Assembly: GCA_015143295.1 (NCBI GenBank)
Contig: CM026568.1
Location: forward strand, 18,482,607 to 18,546,606
Reading direction: 5' to 3'
Origin: Tetracentron sinense
Taxonomy: Eukaryota; Streptophyta; Magnoliopsida; Trochodendrales; Trochodendraceae
Length of the DNA: 64,000 bases
Below, piece after piece: positions 32,720 to 44,050 of the stretch (positions are counted from its first letter, which is position 1; each line of letters starts with the position of its first letter). The notes under the pieces are model-generated. The model had not been told where the DNA came from, searched no databases, and worked only from the letters and a program-made list of their open reading frames with translations. Position numbers and translations under genes: made by a program.

Positions 32720-35080
32720 TGTAGAGACCCGAAATTTAATTTCTTAGTATTCGTATCAATTATTTTAATATTCTTGGTTGTCATGATTAATTTATTACAT
32801 AAGTTTAAAATTGGAACAATTAAAATAGCATAAGGGTGTTTTATAAATTAATCAAGTGAAAAATAGACGAAATCTCCTTTATCATAAGAGGGGCATTTTG
32901 GTCATTTTGTGCAATCCAAAATTTATGAAAATTTTAATGTAGATTCTATATGACCTAAAGTAGCTATGGTTCAAATTTCAGGTTAATCCGATAAGAATTG
33001 AGCTCTATAGAATTATTCAAAGTGCAGTGGCAAAACTGTAAATACGATGAACAGTAACCGCGTGAACAGTACCGCATGAACAGTAACTGTGAATAGTGTT
33101 TTAGCAGTTCTTATCACTTTCTAACTCTGGTATTGCCTATATAAAGACCCTAACTCATGGATTTTAGGTATTTCATCATTCAAAAAACTTATTAGAGAGA
33201 AAAATAGAAGAAAAACCTATGAGTTCTCATTAAAGAGAGTGAGAGAAAAGGGTTTTGGAGAGATCCAAGAGGAGAAATCAAAGGTGTTGCAAGGAAAAAG
33301 TACAAAAAGGCTTAGATCCATCCCATTCGCAAACGTTTGATCGTAGGGAAGCGATAGTGAGAGGTAAATACGACTTCCTTCCTCTCAATATAGGGATTAT
33401 TGATACAAATATAATGAAGAAATAGATCTAAAGTAAGAACGACAATAGTAAATATGTTTTTATTGTTTTAAACTATGATAAAAATTATATGTGAAGATTT
33501 TATGATGTTTATACTCAGATTTTCTCATGGAAAATTATATATGATGATTTTACAATGTTTATACCCAGATTTTTTTTATGGAAAACATATATGATGATTT
33601 TTGTAATGTTCTAAATTAGGATTTTCCCTTGAAAAATCTATAGACGATGTTAAAAAATTTTAGATCTTGGTTATCTGATGGATAATATATATATGATGAA
33701 TAGAGAACATTTTAGATGGGGATTTCCTTGTGATAATTATTTGAAAAAGATGTTGTTTATGATTTTTTTTATTCTATATCAAAAAGGGGAATGGGATTGA
33801 TTTTGTGGTGTATGAATGATGAGAATGGAGGAAGTGCATGATGTTCAGAATTGATGAAATTATTATAAGTTTGTTTGAGATCATTATGTGTTGTGAAAAC
33901 TAAGGCCCTGTGAGACTTATTTGATTATAGATGCGTATTAAAAATTTAGACGCGGTAAATAAAATTATCCCTTATTTTATTTGACAAATTATGTTTTATA
34001 TTGATCACTTAGGAGAACCCTTACATGTTTAAATCTATGCATGATTTACAAGTATTTTATTTCATTCACACGGATTCACGAAATCTATACATGAACAAGC
34101 ATGAGAATAAACAAGATGACAAGTAATATGCAAGTACACAAGGACACAAGCATTATGCATGATTGAGTTTTGCACTGACCGAGTACCCACAGGCCTATGA
34201 TCAAGGCAAAACCAGCTGTATGCACTGGCGAATGTGTAGACAAGCCGTATACACCGAATAATGTGTAGACAAGCCGTATACACCGGATAATGTGTAGACA
34301 AGCCGTGTACACCGGATAATGTGTATATTGTGTGGTACCTCGAAAAGTAGGGCATATGTTAGTCTCTACCCGATATATGGGGTAGAGTTATTTTAAGTTA
34401 TTGCAATTGCATATTGTTGAATAAATTCATGAACAAAAATAGACAAGATAAATAAGAGAAATAAGCATGAGTAATCAGGTGTAAGAATCAAATTTAATTA
34501 TGCTTCCGCACTTTGAAATATTGTGAGTTCACTTGTGATGTTGAATCTTAAAATATATTGTTATCAAATCTCGTATATTGTTAGGCAGGATTTTGTATAT
34601 ACGCTGGGTAACTTGTTACTCAGCCGATGACTGTTGTTGTCGGTAGGTGTTAGATTTGACATTTGTGCCCCAGGACCTTGGGAAGAGGAAGAATACGAGG
34701 AAGAGCAGGAAGAGCCAGCAGGTGACTATCCTGATGGAGAATGGAACTTGGATTGCTGGCCATACACAGGACACTAGATCACTAGTATATTTGGATTTTG
34801 AATTTTAGAATTGTAATAGACAAATTATAGATTTATAGTTAGTTTGAGTTTATGACTAGAGATTCATAGAGGTTGATTTTAAATTGATTATGAGATCTTA
34901 GTATTTATTTCAGATATTGGACTTGATTGCATTTATTTAAAGAAAAAAAATAAAAATAAAAATTTTAGGTCTATGTTTTTAGAATTGCCTTAAATGTTTA
35001 TGATAAGAAGTTATGGAATTAATGATTAAGTCACGTGCCAAAGTCTCACATTAAGTTAGGTGGGATTTTGGGGCGCGACA
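32720..35080 (+). mobile_element. Solo LTR, 2361 bp, probably Ty3/Gypsy
   Basis: Begins TGTAGAGACCCGAAATTTAA and ends GGGGCGCGACA, with perfect 5-bp target-site duplications GAAGA at 32715-32719 and 35081-35085. No internal coding region remains, so this is a solo LTR left by LTR-LTR recombination. It has a TATATAAA box at 33138-33145 downstream of repeated 'tgaacagta' motifs (33048-33100), setting the orientation as plus. Two internal tandem arrays are present: diverged units of about 60-90 bp at 33485-33725 and three units of about 33 bp at 34225-34330. Family assignment rests on its size and end sequences and is inference. Confidence 0.88.
34225..34330 (+). repeat. Tandem repeat of about 33 bp inside the solo LTR
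   Basis: Three units carrying 'gtagacaagccgtatacacc' in succession. Confidence 0.8.
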
Positions 35081-35149
35081 GAAGATCTAAAAGTCTAAAG
35101 GGATTTCTAGTAACAGCAAACACATAGAGATTTTCCAATCCTCATATAT

Positions 35150-36125
35150 TTGTGGAGGAATATTAGAGAATAAAGAAGAGCATTGTGATATGGTGAATGA
35201 TATGGTGAATGAGATACACCACATCATTCATGTCTATCTCATCACAATATTATATTAGTATCAATCAAGTGTAGAATATATTTGATAAGGTATGATTAGA
35301 TTAAGTTGATTTACTTTCCATAAGATCTCTGTTGTTATCTTTATATAAACCCTATTTAGGGTCATTGTAAATCATCCAAAATTTACTTAATAAATCATTT
35401 TTCTCTCATTGTATCAAAGTCATTGATACTTTGGTGACCTCTTAGCTCCTGCTTTTCTCTTTTCGACGGGTAGTGCCATCACCACCCGCTGGGCATGAAA
35501 CTTTTGATATTTTTTTGAAACCTCTTTTTTTTTTCCAAAGCCGTAGCCATCACCAACTTTAGTTGAAATCTCTTTATCATTAACACTTCTGAATTCCTTT
35601 TCTTTCCTCAAACGATTAACTTTTATTTATGTGATATTGGGAGAGATTATAATGGTCTACTCTAGTGAACCACCAGCTCCAGCAGACTCTAAGATGAGCG
35701 GGAACTGACAGTGATGGACTTCACAAATAGACAGTGACCACTAACGTGCATAATTGGATGCTCCGATCACTTATCAACAAAGCTCAAATAATCGCAGGCT
35801 ACCTTTTTTTTTAATAATTGTATGATCCTTCTTCAAATGACCATACAATTGCGTGAGCGTATTAGAGATAGTTTAGAGAATACAGAGTGGTGTAATAAGG
35901 TAAGATAACATACATCTCATATCTAAGTAGATTTGAATTTGAAAAAAATTAGTATCAATATATATTTGATTAGGATTAGATTTGATAGAGTTTTCCAATT
36001 CTGAGATGATATAATATCTATATAAATCCTCTATGAGGTTATTGTAAATCATCTAAGAATTCTCAATAGAATCAGTTTGTTTTCAAAAATAAACCATTTT
36101 CAATTGACTATTTGTATATCAATCA
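35150..36125 (+). mobile_element. TRIM-like non-autonomous LTR element
   Basis: Two diverged LTR-like ends (about 35150-35410 and 35862-36125), each with a TATA box (tttatataaaccc, ctatataaatcc) followed by 'attgtaaatcatc'. After the first comes GTATCAAAGTC, a decayed form of the initiator tRNA-Met primer-binding site. Only about 450 bp of internal sequence separates them and no protein is encoded. Related copies lie at 20.9, 31.3, 57.4-59.2 and 59.6 kb. Exact ends were not fixed by a target-site duplication. Confidence 0.6.
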
Positions 36126-38150
36126 GTGATATAATATCTCTCTCTCTCCAATTCAAACTCCAATATTTTGTTGGATACAATTAAATGAATTGGGCAAAGC
36201 TGAGATGGGTCAACTTTAATTTTGTACAACAAAGTAGATTTTTGCCCCATTAATGGATGTATAATGTACCAAAAGTCTGAAAAATCATCATAAATATATA
36301 AATAAACATGAGTCGAGAAGAAATCTTGAATCCATAAGGAATTGAAGAGAATTTCAAAATATTATTGATAAAAATTGCCTTGCAAGTTACAACGCTGCTT
36401 ACAAGCATATTTATAGACCATACCCCTAAATTTTTAGGAAATAGAAAAAATTACTGTAAATAGAAAAGTTTCAAATTAGACCTTTACAAATAATCTTAAA
36501 GCAATGATTTTCAAAAAAAACTCAAAAAAAAAACCCTAAAATCCGTCAAAGTGGAGTTTGACAAAAATAGAAACTTTTTTCCTAAAAGTGGATTTCAAAC
36601 CCTTAAATGGCCTTTATCGTGTTCCCGAACATCTTAACACTAGTGTTGCCAATTACTGAGTGTAGAACTCGTCAATACCTTTCAAACTAATACTTGCACT
36701 AAAGATTCCTAGTTACGGTCGCCAAATTATGAACGATTTGAAGTTAAACTAAGAAAGTATTCTACCACTCAATGTACATTAATCGTTGTACATTAATCTA
36801 ACACCAATAGTTTGTGTTGGATTATAGGCAACCTTCTAACTCATCAATAAAATAAGACTCACTATGGGATGATTCCATTTTCAAGACATCAATCATTCGC
36901 ACATTGTTATCCCAGAGTACTACAAATCAGTATTTTGTAACTAAGTTTCAGGTGGCTGAGTTTGAGTCTGCTAAATTGAGCTTTGAGGTCATTTGTGGAA
37001 GTTGAAGCGAATATTGAAAATGAAATGTGAAACTGTTTTTGGAACACATTGTATTAAAAATTTTGAAGATTTTGTTCAAGGTTTTCCCATTCTCTTCTGT
37101 TTCTAAAAATATATGAACTTTTTTCCCATTAATCCAGTCTGATTGTGGGCTATGCCCAATCCAAAAGATGCCCTAAAATAATCGAAAGAGGCAAAAATCA
37201 AAATCAATGAAATGATCAGTTCGAGTACATTCCGTTATTCATGTAATCTGAAGTTGTCTCACTAGCCAATTCAGAAACATTTTAGAGAAATTAAAAAGGT
37301 CTCTTATATTTCTCAAATATAACTGTAGGACTAGTATCCATGGCTGCCTAGAATATACCCAATTTCTATCTTGTTGTTTACAGGGGATATGGAAAACGAA
37401 CCGCACGGTCAGCTACCTAGCTAACCGCATGATCTCATTGGTCCACGCCCCTTTTTTTAATACCTACCAACTGTGGTTAAGATTCACTCACCCTTCTCAA
37501 GCCACTATCTTAAAACTGTAAAAACTAACATTGCAGCATGCGAAGCCTCAGGATGCATCTATCAAATATCAATTCCGTATTTAAAACCTCATTGTCAAGT
37601 GAAGCAGAGTCTAGACTCCAAAGGCAGCAGCAACTTCAATCCATTTCCGAGTCAACAAGATGTCTACATGAATCAGAACCCACAGGCCATAGCCAATGTT
37701 CTTTCAGAACTGAAATCTTTCCGATTAGAAACTTGATCCAAAACAATAATTTCAAACATTTGCAAAATTTTCAGCCAAATCTTTTTTTATTTGACTGAAA
37801 TTGAGACCCATAATGATTTTTTTTTTAAATGCAGACACTTCAGCAAATAAATAAAGTAAATACTTGTCCAAAAATTATTAAAAGTAGAAACCATTTCACA
37901 TAAATAGCAAATTGATATATTCACAGTCTAATTACATATCTTTAGAATAAATTATCCAGAGTAATATGCTTAAGTTATCATATTAGATATCATTGGAATA
38001 GCACAACGAAATTCCTAATTCTTACAGGGAGGAGCCCTAGCCCTGGTGACTGTCAAATTATAGATTAATCAGTAAATAGACAAAATTATTAAATAGACCA
38101 TGATATTTGTCTTTGCAAGGATAGATTTAAGTGTCCTCTTATATTCAAGT
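36126..38150. other. Intergenic, no gene recognised
   Basis: Contains one short relic of the Mutator-like foldback family at about 37436-37497 ('accaactgtggttaagattcactcaccc'). An open frame at 37473-37736 has no recognisable domain and is probably chance. Confidence 0.4.
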
Positions 38151-38678
38151 TAGGACTATCAATGAGCAGAGCCAACTTGTGAGCGGGCTAAATTTGTCTT
38201 GAAATGAGTCAAGCTTGAGCTGGGTATTTGAGCTTTTTTAGGCCAAGCAGAGCTAATTGATTGAGGACGTTCATTAATTAAGCTGAACACAAGCAACGAG
38301 AAGTTTGACTCAATTAATTTTACCATACTACTTATAATGTTGTAAGTATTAGTCTTAAAGTTAAGAAACTTTAAAATGAATTTATTGTTAAGGTAAAACT
38401 TACAAAGATTAATTCTCCTTTTAGAATTTATAAATTTTTTATATCATTCTCTCATTAGACTAACGAAAAATTACTATGCTCAATTCTTAAGGGTTTTTTT
38501 CTTTTCTTTTTTGGATAGGGAATCTAATGGGCATGTTCAACTCTTAAGATTTTAATTTGAATTCTATTTATAAAAATTAGGAATAAACGAGCCTAAAATA
38601 ATAGGGTACTTGAGCTCAATTATCTATGGCTAAGCTAGGCTGAAGCTAACATTCGAGAGCTCGAGATGAACTTGAGTC

Positions 38679-38914
38679 TAAACAAACTAAACAACGGAGA
38701 TTTTGGATCTGCTCTGCTTATTGTATTATTTATAATCTCTTGTGAGTACAACAATATAACAGTAGGATACATCTTTCCATAAAATGATATAAATACAATG
38801 GTGTGATTGATATATATTAGGAATGATGTGTTGTGTGCCAACTAGAGAGAAATGAAAGGGAGTCTCATGAGATCTTGTTATTCTCTTGAGATCGTGCCTT
38901 ATGATCTTCCAATA
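38679..38914 (-). repeat. Copia-C 3' LTR
   Basis: 236 bp, bounded by GAGTC on the outside and a purine tract on the inside. Confidence 0.9.
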
Positions 38915-40997
38915 TTCCCCCACAACCTGAGGATGAGTTAGTGATCATCAGGTTGGACCACAAAAACTGGAACCGTGGTGCAGGAAGAGACTTAGTTAGG
39001 ATATCTGCAAGTTGGTGAAGGGTGGAGACAAAGCAGATACGGAGGTTACCACAAACAACATGTTGGCGAACAAAATGAAGGTCAATTTCAATGTGCTTTG
39101 TCCGTGCATGGAAGACCGGGTTCGCAGCCATATAGGTGGCACTAACATTATCACAAAAGAGTTGTGTTGGAGATGAGAGAGAGACACCAAGATCACGAAG
39201 AATGTAGCCAACCCAAAGGACTTCAGTAGTGGCAGTAGCCAATGCACGATATTCAGCCTCGGCACTGGAGCGAGACACCGTTGATTGTTTCTTACTCCCC
39301 CATGAAATAAGATTAGGGCCAAGAAAAACACAAAATCCAGTTGTGGACTTTCGATCATCTGGATTTCCTGCCCAATCAGCATCCGAATAGACTCGTAGAT
39401 GGAAGGAGGCATCGGGTTTGAAAGAGATACCATTGCAGAGAGTTCCTTTCAGATAGCGAAGAATTCGTTTTGCAGCAACAAAATGTGTAGATGTAGGTTT
39501 GTGCATGAATTGGCAAGCCTGATTCACAGCGTAAGTAAGATCAGGCCGGGTAAGCGTCAAATATTGGAGAGCACCTACAAGGCTTCCATATTCAGAAGGG
39601 TCTTCAAGTGGATCTCCATCAAGAGGTGATAATTTGGATCTCGAAGAAAATGGTGTGGAACAAGGCTTCGCACCTAACAGGTTATACTTGGTCAGAAGAT
39701 TAATGGCATATTTTGTTTGAGTGAGACGGAGACAAGAGGTGCTTCGATGTATTTCCATCCCCAAAAAATAATGAAGATCACCGAGATCTTTCATGTCAAA
39801 GGCGGAGGAAAGGCTTCGAAAAAAGTCATTCACAAGCAAGGTAGATGATCCGGTGAGTACTATATCGTCCACATAGAGAAGTAGAATGAGAGTGCCCTGA
39901 GCATTATGACGGATGAACATTGATGAATCCGAATGGCTGCATGTAAAATCATGAGTGAATAGGAAGTGGCTGAAACGGTGAAACCAAGCTCGCGGAGCTT
40001 GTTTGAGTCCATAGAGGGCTTTGTGAAGTTTGCAAATATGATTAGGGTATTCTGCATCAACAAAGCCAGAGGGTTGGACCATATAAACATCTTCGCTCAG
40101 AAAACCGTGGAGAAACGCATTGTGAACATCAAGTTGGCGAAGTGGCCAATTCCGAGAAACAGTAAGAGAGATGACGGTGTGAATGGTAGGAGGCTTGACA
40201 ACCGGACTGAATGTCTCATCATAATCCAAACCATGGCGCTGGTTAAAACCTTTGGCAACCAAACGGGCTTTGTACCTTGCAATGGACCCATTTGCATGAC
40301 GTTTGATGCGAAACACCCATTTGCAGCCAACAACATTGTGGGAGGGATGAGGAGGTACAGGAGACCAGGTACCATTCTTTAACAGTGCATTAAACTCCTC
40401 GACCATAGCTTCACGCCAATGAGGAATTTTGGAGGCTTGAGTGAAGTTACTGGGTTCCTGTTCAGCATCTGAGATCTGGGACAACAGAGCCTGTGGAAGA
40501 GGATGTCTAGTGGAGAGAAAAGTCTGTGGTTTCAGCGTGCCATCTTTAGATCGAGTTTGCATGGGGTGTGTTGATAAAGGATAGGAGAGTGTTTGTTGAT
40601 GCAAATCACGTGCTGGAGGAGAAGTAATAGGTGGTTGTTGGACTACCAGATCAATGGAAGGTGTGGCAGGTGCGTCTGGACATGAGGGAGCAGCTGGAGA
40701 TGTAAATGGAGCAGCAATAGGAGCTGCTGGTGTAGGTGGCAATGTGGGGACATCAACAATAGCTGCTGGTGTAGGTGGTAGTGTGGGGACAGCAACAATA
40801 GGGAGCTGGACCGTAGGTGTAGAGGGATGGGGATCAGCTGTAGGCATGATGATAGGGGGAGGAACAACAGTGGGGACAGTAGCCGTTGGTGGAGAAACTG
40901 GTGGGAGTGTTGAAGCATTGGAGACATGGCCAGGAGAGACAGGAGGGGCAGCATGTGAATACATTGGTGTTGTTGAGTAGATGGGCAAGTGCCGCAA
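38865..40997 (-). pseudogene. Copia-C reverse transcriptase and RNase H
   Basis: A 710-residue frame. Residues 15-130 are a proline/threonine-rich linker with repeated LPPTPAA units. RT follows, with the catalytic aspartate in QLDVHNAFLHG (about 290) and YVDD at 375-378. RNase H has SDADWAGNPDD, RSSAEAEYRALA and CDNVSATYMA. The frame runs into the 3' LTR before stopping. It is the downstream part of gag-pol; the frame upstream is shifted. Domain motifs are intact although the element is broken. Confidence 0.9.
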
Positions 40998-41116
40998 ACC
41001 TGGTAAGAAGACAACTTGTGGAGTTGAAGGATGGTTAGTATGTGGCCTGTAAAAGGGAAATGAGTGTTCATTGAAAAGAACATGGTGAGATATATAGATC
41101 CGATGTGTGGCGGGAT

Positions 41117-41665
41117 CTAGACATTATGTTGAGAACTGTACCCAATGATTATACAACTTAGTGACTTGGGACTAAGCTTGTCGCAACGATAGTCACCGAG
41201 AAAAAGAAAGCACTCACACCCGAATGATTTGAGATATGAATAATTTGGTTTACAACCAAAGAGTTGCTCATGTGGTGATTTATTTTGGAAAACCATGGTT
41301 GGTAACCGATTGATATATGAGAAATACCGCAGTATAAAATGCTTCAACCCAGAATTCTTTGCTTAATCTTCCTTGAGTGAGAAGAGTAAGACCGGTATCA
41401 ACTAGGTGCCGATGTTTCCGTTCGGCGACGCCATTCTGTTGGGGCGTGTGAGGGCATGATTGACGGTGAACGATGCCATTAGTAAGAAGAATCTGTTGAA
41501 AGCTTTTTCCAATGAATTCACCACCACCATCAGATTGGAAAAACTTGATCTTTTTATCAAAAATATTTCCATCCATTCTTCGAAATTTGTCAAAGCATGA
41601 GGCACTGTCAGATTTATTTTTCATGGGGTACATCCATGTGTATCGACTGAAATCGTCGATAAATA
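41117..41665 (-). pseudogene. Copia-C integrase core and linker, frame-broken
   Basis: Two overlapping frames (41280-41633 and 41117-41347) continue the integrase: FFQSDGGGEFIG and QQNGVAERKHRHL carry the second and third catalytic residues, then a KSFGCECFLFLG linker. A 1-bp loss near 41665 disconnects it from the upstream part, and another shift near 41120 disconnects it from RT. Confidence 0.8.
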
Positions 41666-43327
41666 TTATGTAATAGCGAAACCAGAATTAGAGGGAATGG
41701 GGGATGGGCCCCAAACATCAGAATGTATAAGATGAAGGGGATAAAGACTATCATGAGAAGCAGGAGAGAAAGGTAAACGAGTGCTTTTGCAAAGTTTGCA
41801 TTCATGACAAAAAAAGTCAAATTTATTAAGAGATATGTCTAAACATTTATTTTGAGAAAGAAATTGAAGAACACGCGATGATGGATGACCAAGTCGCCTA
41901 TGCCAAAGCTCGGTAGGGACAAGTGTTGCAATGAGAGCCTTTGAGTCAAGAGAACGAGATGGAGTAAGGGGATAGAGGTTATCCTTAGTTCCCCCTTCGA
42001 GTAGAGTCTTCCCCGTGTGAAGGTCCTTCCCACAAAAGCCCCATGGAAAGAAGGTAAATGAGCATTGATTATCTTTAGTAAATGCAGCGACGGAAAGTAA
42101 ATTTTTGGTAAGAGAAGGAACATAAAGAACTGAATTTAGATTAAATTTGATAGAGGGAGAAGAGATGTGAGATGTACCAACATGAGAAATCGGAGCCCCA
42201 TTACCGTTTCCAAAAAGAACCTTATCAGTTCCAGTGTATTCGGATGACTGATGAAGAAGACTGGGGTCATATGTCATATGGCTTGTAGCACCGGTATCCG
42301 GATACCAGTTGGAATCGTAATCTTCCTTGAGTTGCATGGCTGTAAAGGACTTTTGCATTGAGTCCTCGTAAGAAGTATGAGTATAGCGTTGCCTGCAATG
42401 AATCGCCGAATGACCAGACTGAAGACAGATTTGGCAAGTTGAGGGAGGAGGCAGTTGAGAGGGCCGTGCACCAAGTATGCCAGATGAAGGATTAGAGGAG
42501 GGTGCTGTTTGTGGACGGTTTGATCGATGGTTGTAAGAGTTGTGACGGCCTCTTGCATAGGGTCTTCTACCACAATCACGGCCTCGTTGTGGAGAGGGAG
42601 AGGAGTGATGATGTTGTCCAAAGAATGCCATAGAGGTTGCATCATTAGAAGCCGAGTTGAATTGGAGGAGGCATTGTTCATGGGTGAGTAGACGCGCCCG
42701 AAGGTCTGAGAAAGAGATGGGTTCTACTCTGTTAGTGATTGCCGTGATGAATGCTTCATATTCAGAGGACAGTCCTCCAAGAGCAATCATGACCAGATCT
42801 CGATCTAAGACGTGGTCTTGGATTGAGGCTAAGGAATCGGCAGTGGTCTTTATCTGGTTGAGGAATTCTGTCATAGATGTATTCCCTTTGCGCATAGTCT
42901 GAAGTGTGAGTCGTAGATGCATCATCTGAGCTTGAGATTGTTGAGTAAAGGTTAGAATGAGATGATCCCAGATTGCACGTGAAGATTGGAGACCGACTGT
43001 TTGAGCGAGGACGCCTGCAGTAAGAGTTGCATTAAGGCAACTCATCACATATTTATCACTACGTTGCCAAGAGAAAATTTCTGGATTTGGAGATCCATCT
43101 GCATGATGAGAGGGTAGAGAGGGATATGTGCCATCAACAAAGCCAAATAAGTCATGAGAGACTAAGATAGGATGTATTTGGCTTTTCCATAACAGAAAAT
43201 TTGATCCGTCTAGTTTAACCGAAACGAATTGGGTGAGATTAGAGATGTTATGCTGAGGAGTTGGGTGAGATTGAGATGAAGTTGCTTTGGGAGGAGTAGA
43301 GGCCACAGCGGAGGGAGAAGATGTCAT
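41666..43327 (-). pseudogene. Copia-C gag, protease and integrase N-terminus
   Basis: A 553-residue frame starting 15 bp inside the 5' LTR. Gag of the UBN2 type, CCHC knuckle at 298-311 (CQICLQSGHSAIHC), protease DTGA at 344-347, integrase HHCC finger (LWHRRLGHPSSR ... CHECKLCKSTRL) and the first core motif HSDVWGPSP just before the frameshift. Confidence 0.9.
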
Positions 43328-43342
43328 CGTGCTCTGAGACCA

Positions 43343-43618
43343 TAAACAAACTAAACAACGGAGATTTTGGATCTGCTCTGCTTAATGAGCAGTAGTGGTG
43401 CTTGTATTATTTATAATCTCTTGTGAGTACAACCATATAACAGTAGGATACATCTTTCCATAAAAGGATATAAATACAGTGGTATGAAGGATATAAATAC
43501 AGTGGTATGATTGATATATATTAGGAATGATGTGTTGTGTGCCAACTAGAGAGAAAGGAAAGGGAGTCTCATGAGATCTTGCTATTCTCTTGAGATCGTG
43601 CCTTATGATCTTCCAATA
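43343..43618 (-). repeat. Copia-C 5' LTR
   Basis: 276 bp. The direct repeat 'gatataaatacagtggtatga' occurs twice here and once in the other LTR. Confidence 0.9.
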
Positions 43619-43708
43619 GAGTCAACATATGTATGTCACGAGCCAAATTCGAGCAGCACCCAACTCAGCTAACAACCCTAAATCAAGTGCTCTTTGAAGG
43701 GGTCTATT

Positions 43709-43882
43709 TTTTTTTTTTGTTCGAGATATACGTTTAGGCCGCAATGTCGGTTAAGTGTTAGTATTTGTTCAATTAGTGGGCGGGTGGAGAGTATATACAA
43801 ACTCCCACCCTCTCGAGAATGGAACCCGGTACCTCCCCCCAAAGCAGGGGATACACTACCACTGGGACAAAGCCCTGTTGTG
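43709..43882 (-). mobile_element. tRNA-derived SINE with 16-bp TSD
   Basis: On the minus strand it starts near CAACAGGGCTTTGTCCCAG, has a tRNA-like A box (GTCCCAGTGGTAG) and B box (GTACCGGGTTCCATTC), and ends in an A tract (plus strand T run from about 43707). A 16-bp direct duplication TTTGAAGGGGTCTATT flanks it at 43693-43708 and 43883-43898. About 174 bp. Fits plant SINEs of the Au-like type; exact family not determined. It would be transcribed by RNA polymerase III and moved by LINE machinery. Confidence 0.88.
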
Positions 43883-44050
43883 TTTGAAGGGGTCTATTGA
43901 GTTGTAACAGATTAGGTTATTGACAGATTTAAATGGGTTGTTAATAATTAATTAATTTTATTGGTTAATTAATAATGTTCTAACAATATTTGATTTCTAG
44001 GTGAAGGGTTGACACTATTTTAGTCTAATAATTTTCCACTATTTATTAAA

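Larger units (their letters stand above)
38679..43618 (-). mobile_element. Copia-C, Ty1/Copia retrotransposon with TA...TA LTR ends
   Basis: A 4940-bp minus-strand element. LTRs at 38679-38914 (236 bp) and 43343-43618 (276 bp); target-site duplications GAGTC at 38674-38678 and 43619-43623. The minus strand shows a primer-binding site TGGTCTCAGAGC immediately after the 5' LTR (one mismatch to TGGTATCAGAGC) and a purine tract TTGTGGGGGAA before the 3' LTR. The LTRs start TATTGG and end GTTTA, not TG...CA. The 40-bp length difference is due to an 18-bp segment and a tandem duplication of about 22 bp in the 5' LTR. Frameshifts near 41665, 41310 and 41120 break the polyprotein. RT motifs (QLDVHNAFLHG, YVDDIVLTG) fit the Ale/Retrofit group. 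Confidence 0.93.
38151..43680. mobile_element. GAGCC-rich hAT-like element, split by Copia-C
   Basis: Two pieces, 38151-38678 and 43619-43680, share the GAGC/GAGCC-rich style of the element at 57.6 kb. Outer ends read TAGGACTATCA and, reverse-complemented, TAGGGTTGTTA. The flanks show an 8-bp duplication with one mismatch (ATTCAAGT at 38143-38150, AATCAAGT at 43681-43688). Non-autonomous; Copia-C inserted later. Confidence 0.5.

Noticed and set aside
34062..34355. Repetitive minus-strand frames with YTACLHIIRC-like repeats
   Set aside because: Generated by the 33-bp tandem repeat in the solo LTR.
37473..37798. Overlapping plus-strand frames of 86-87 codons
   Set aside because: No domain, no splice or promoter context, and two frames equally open, as expected by chance.
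39399..40980. Plus-strand open frames, including a glycine/valine-rich one of 108 codons (40654-40980)
   Set aside because: Antisense shadow of the proline/threonine-rich Copia-C linker; the glycine richness mirrors the repeated proline codons.
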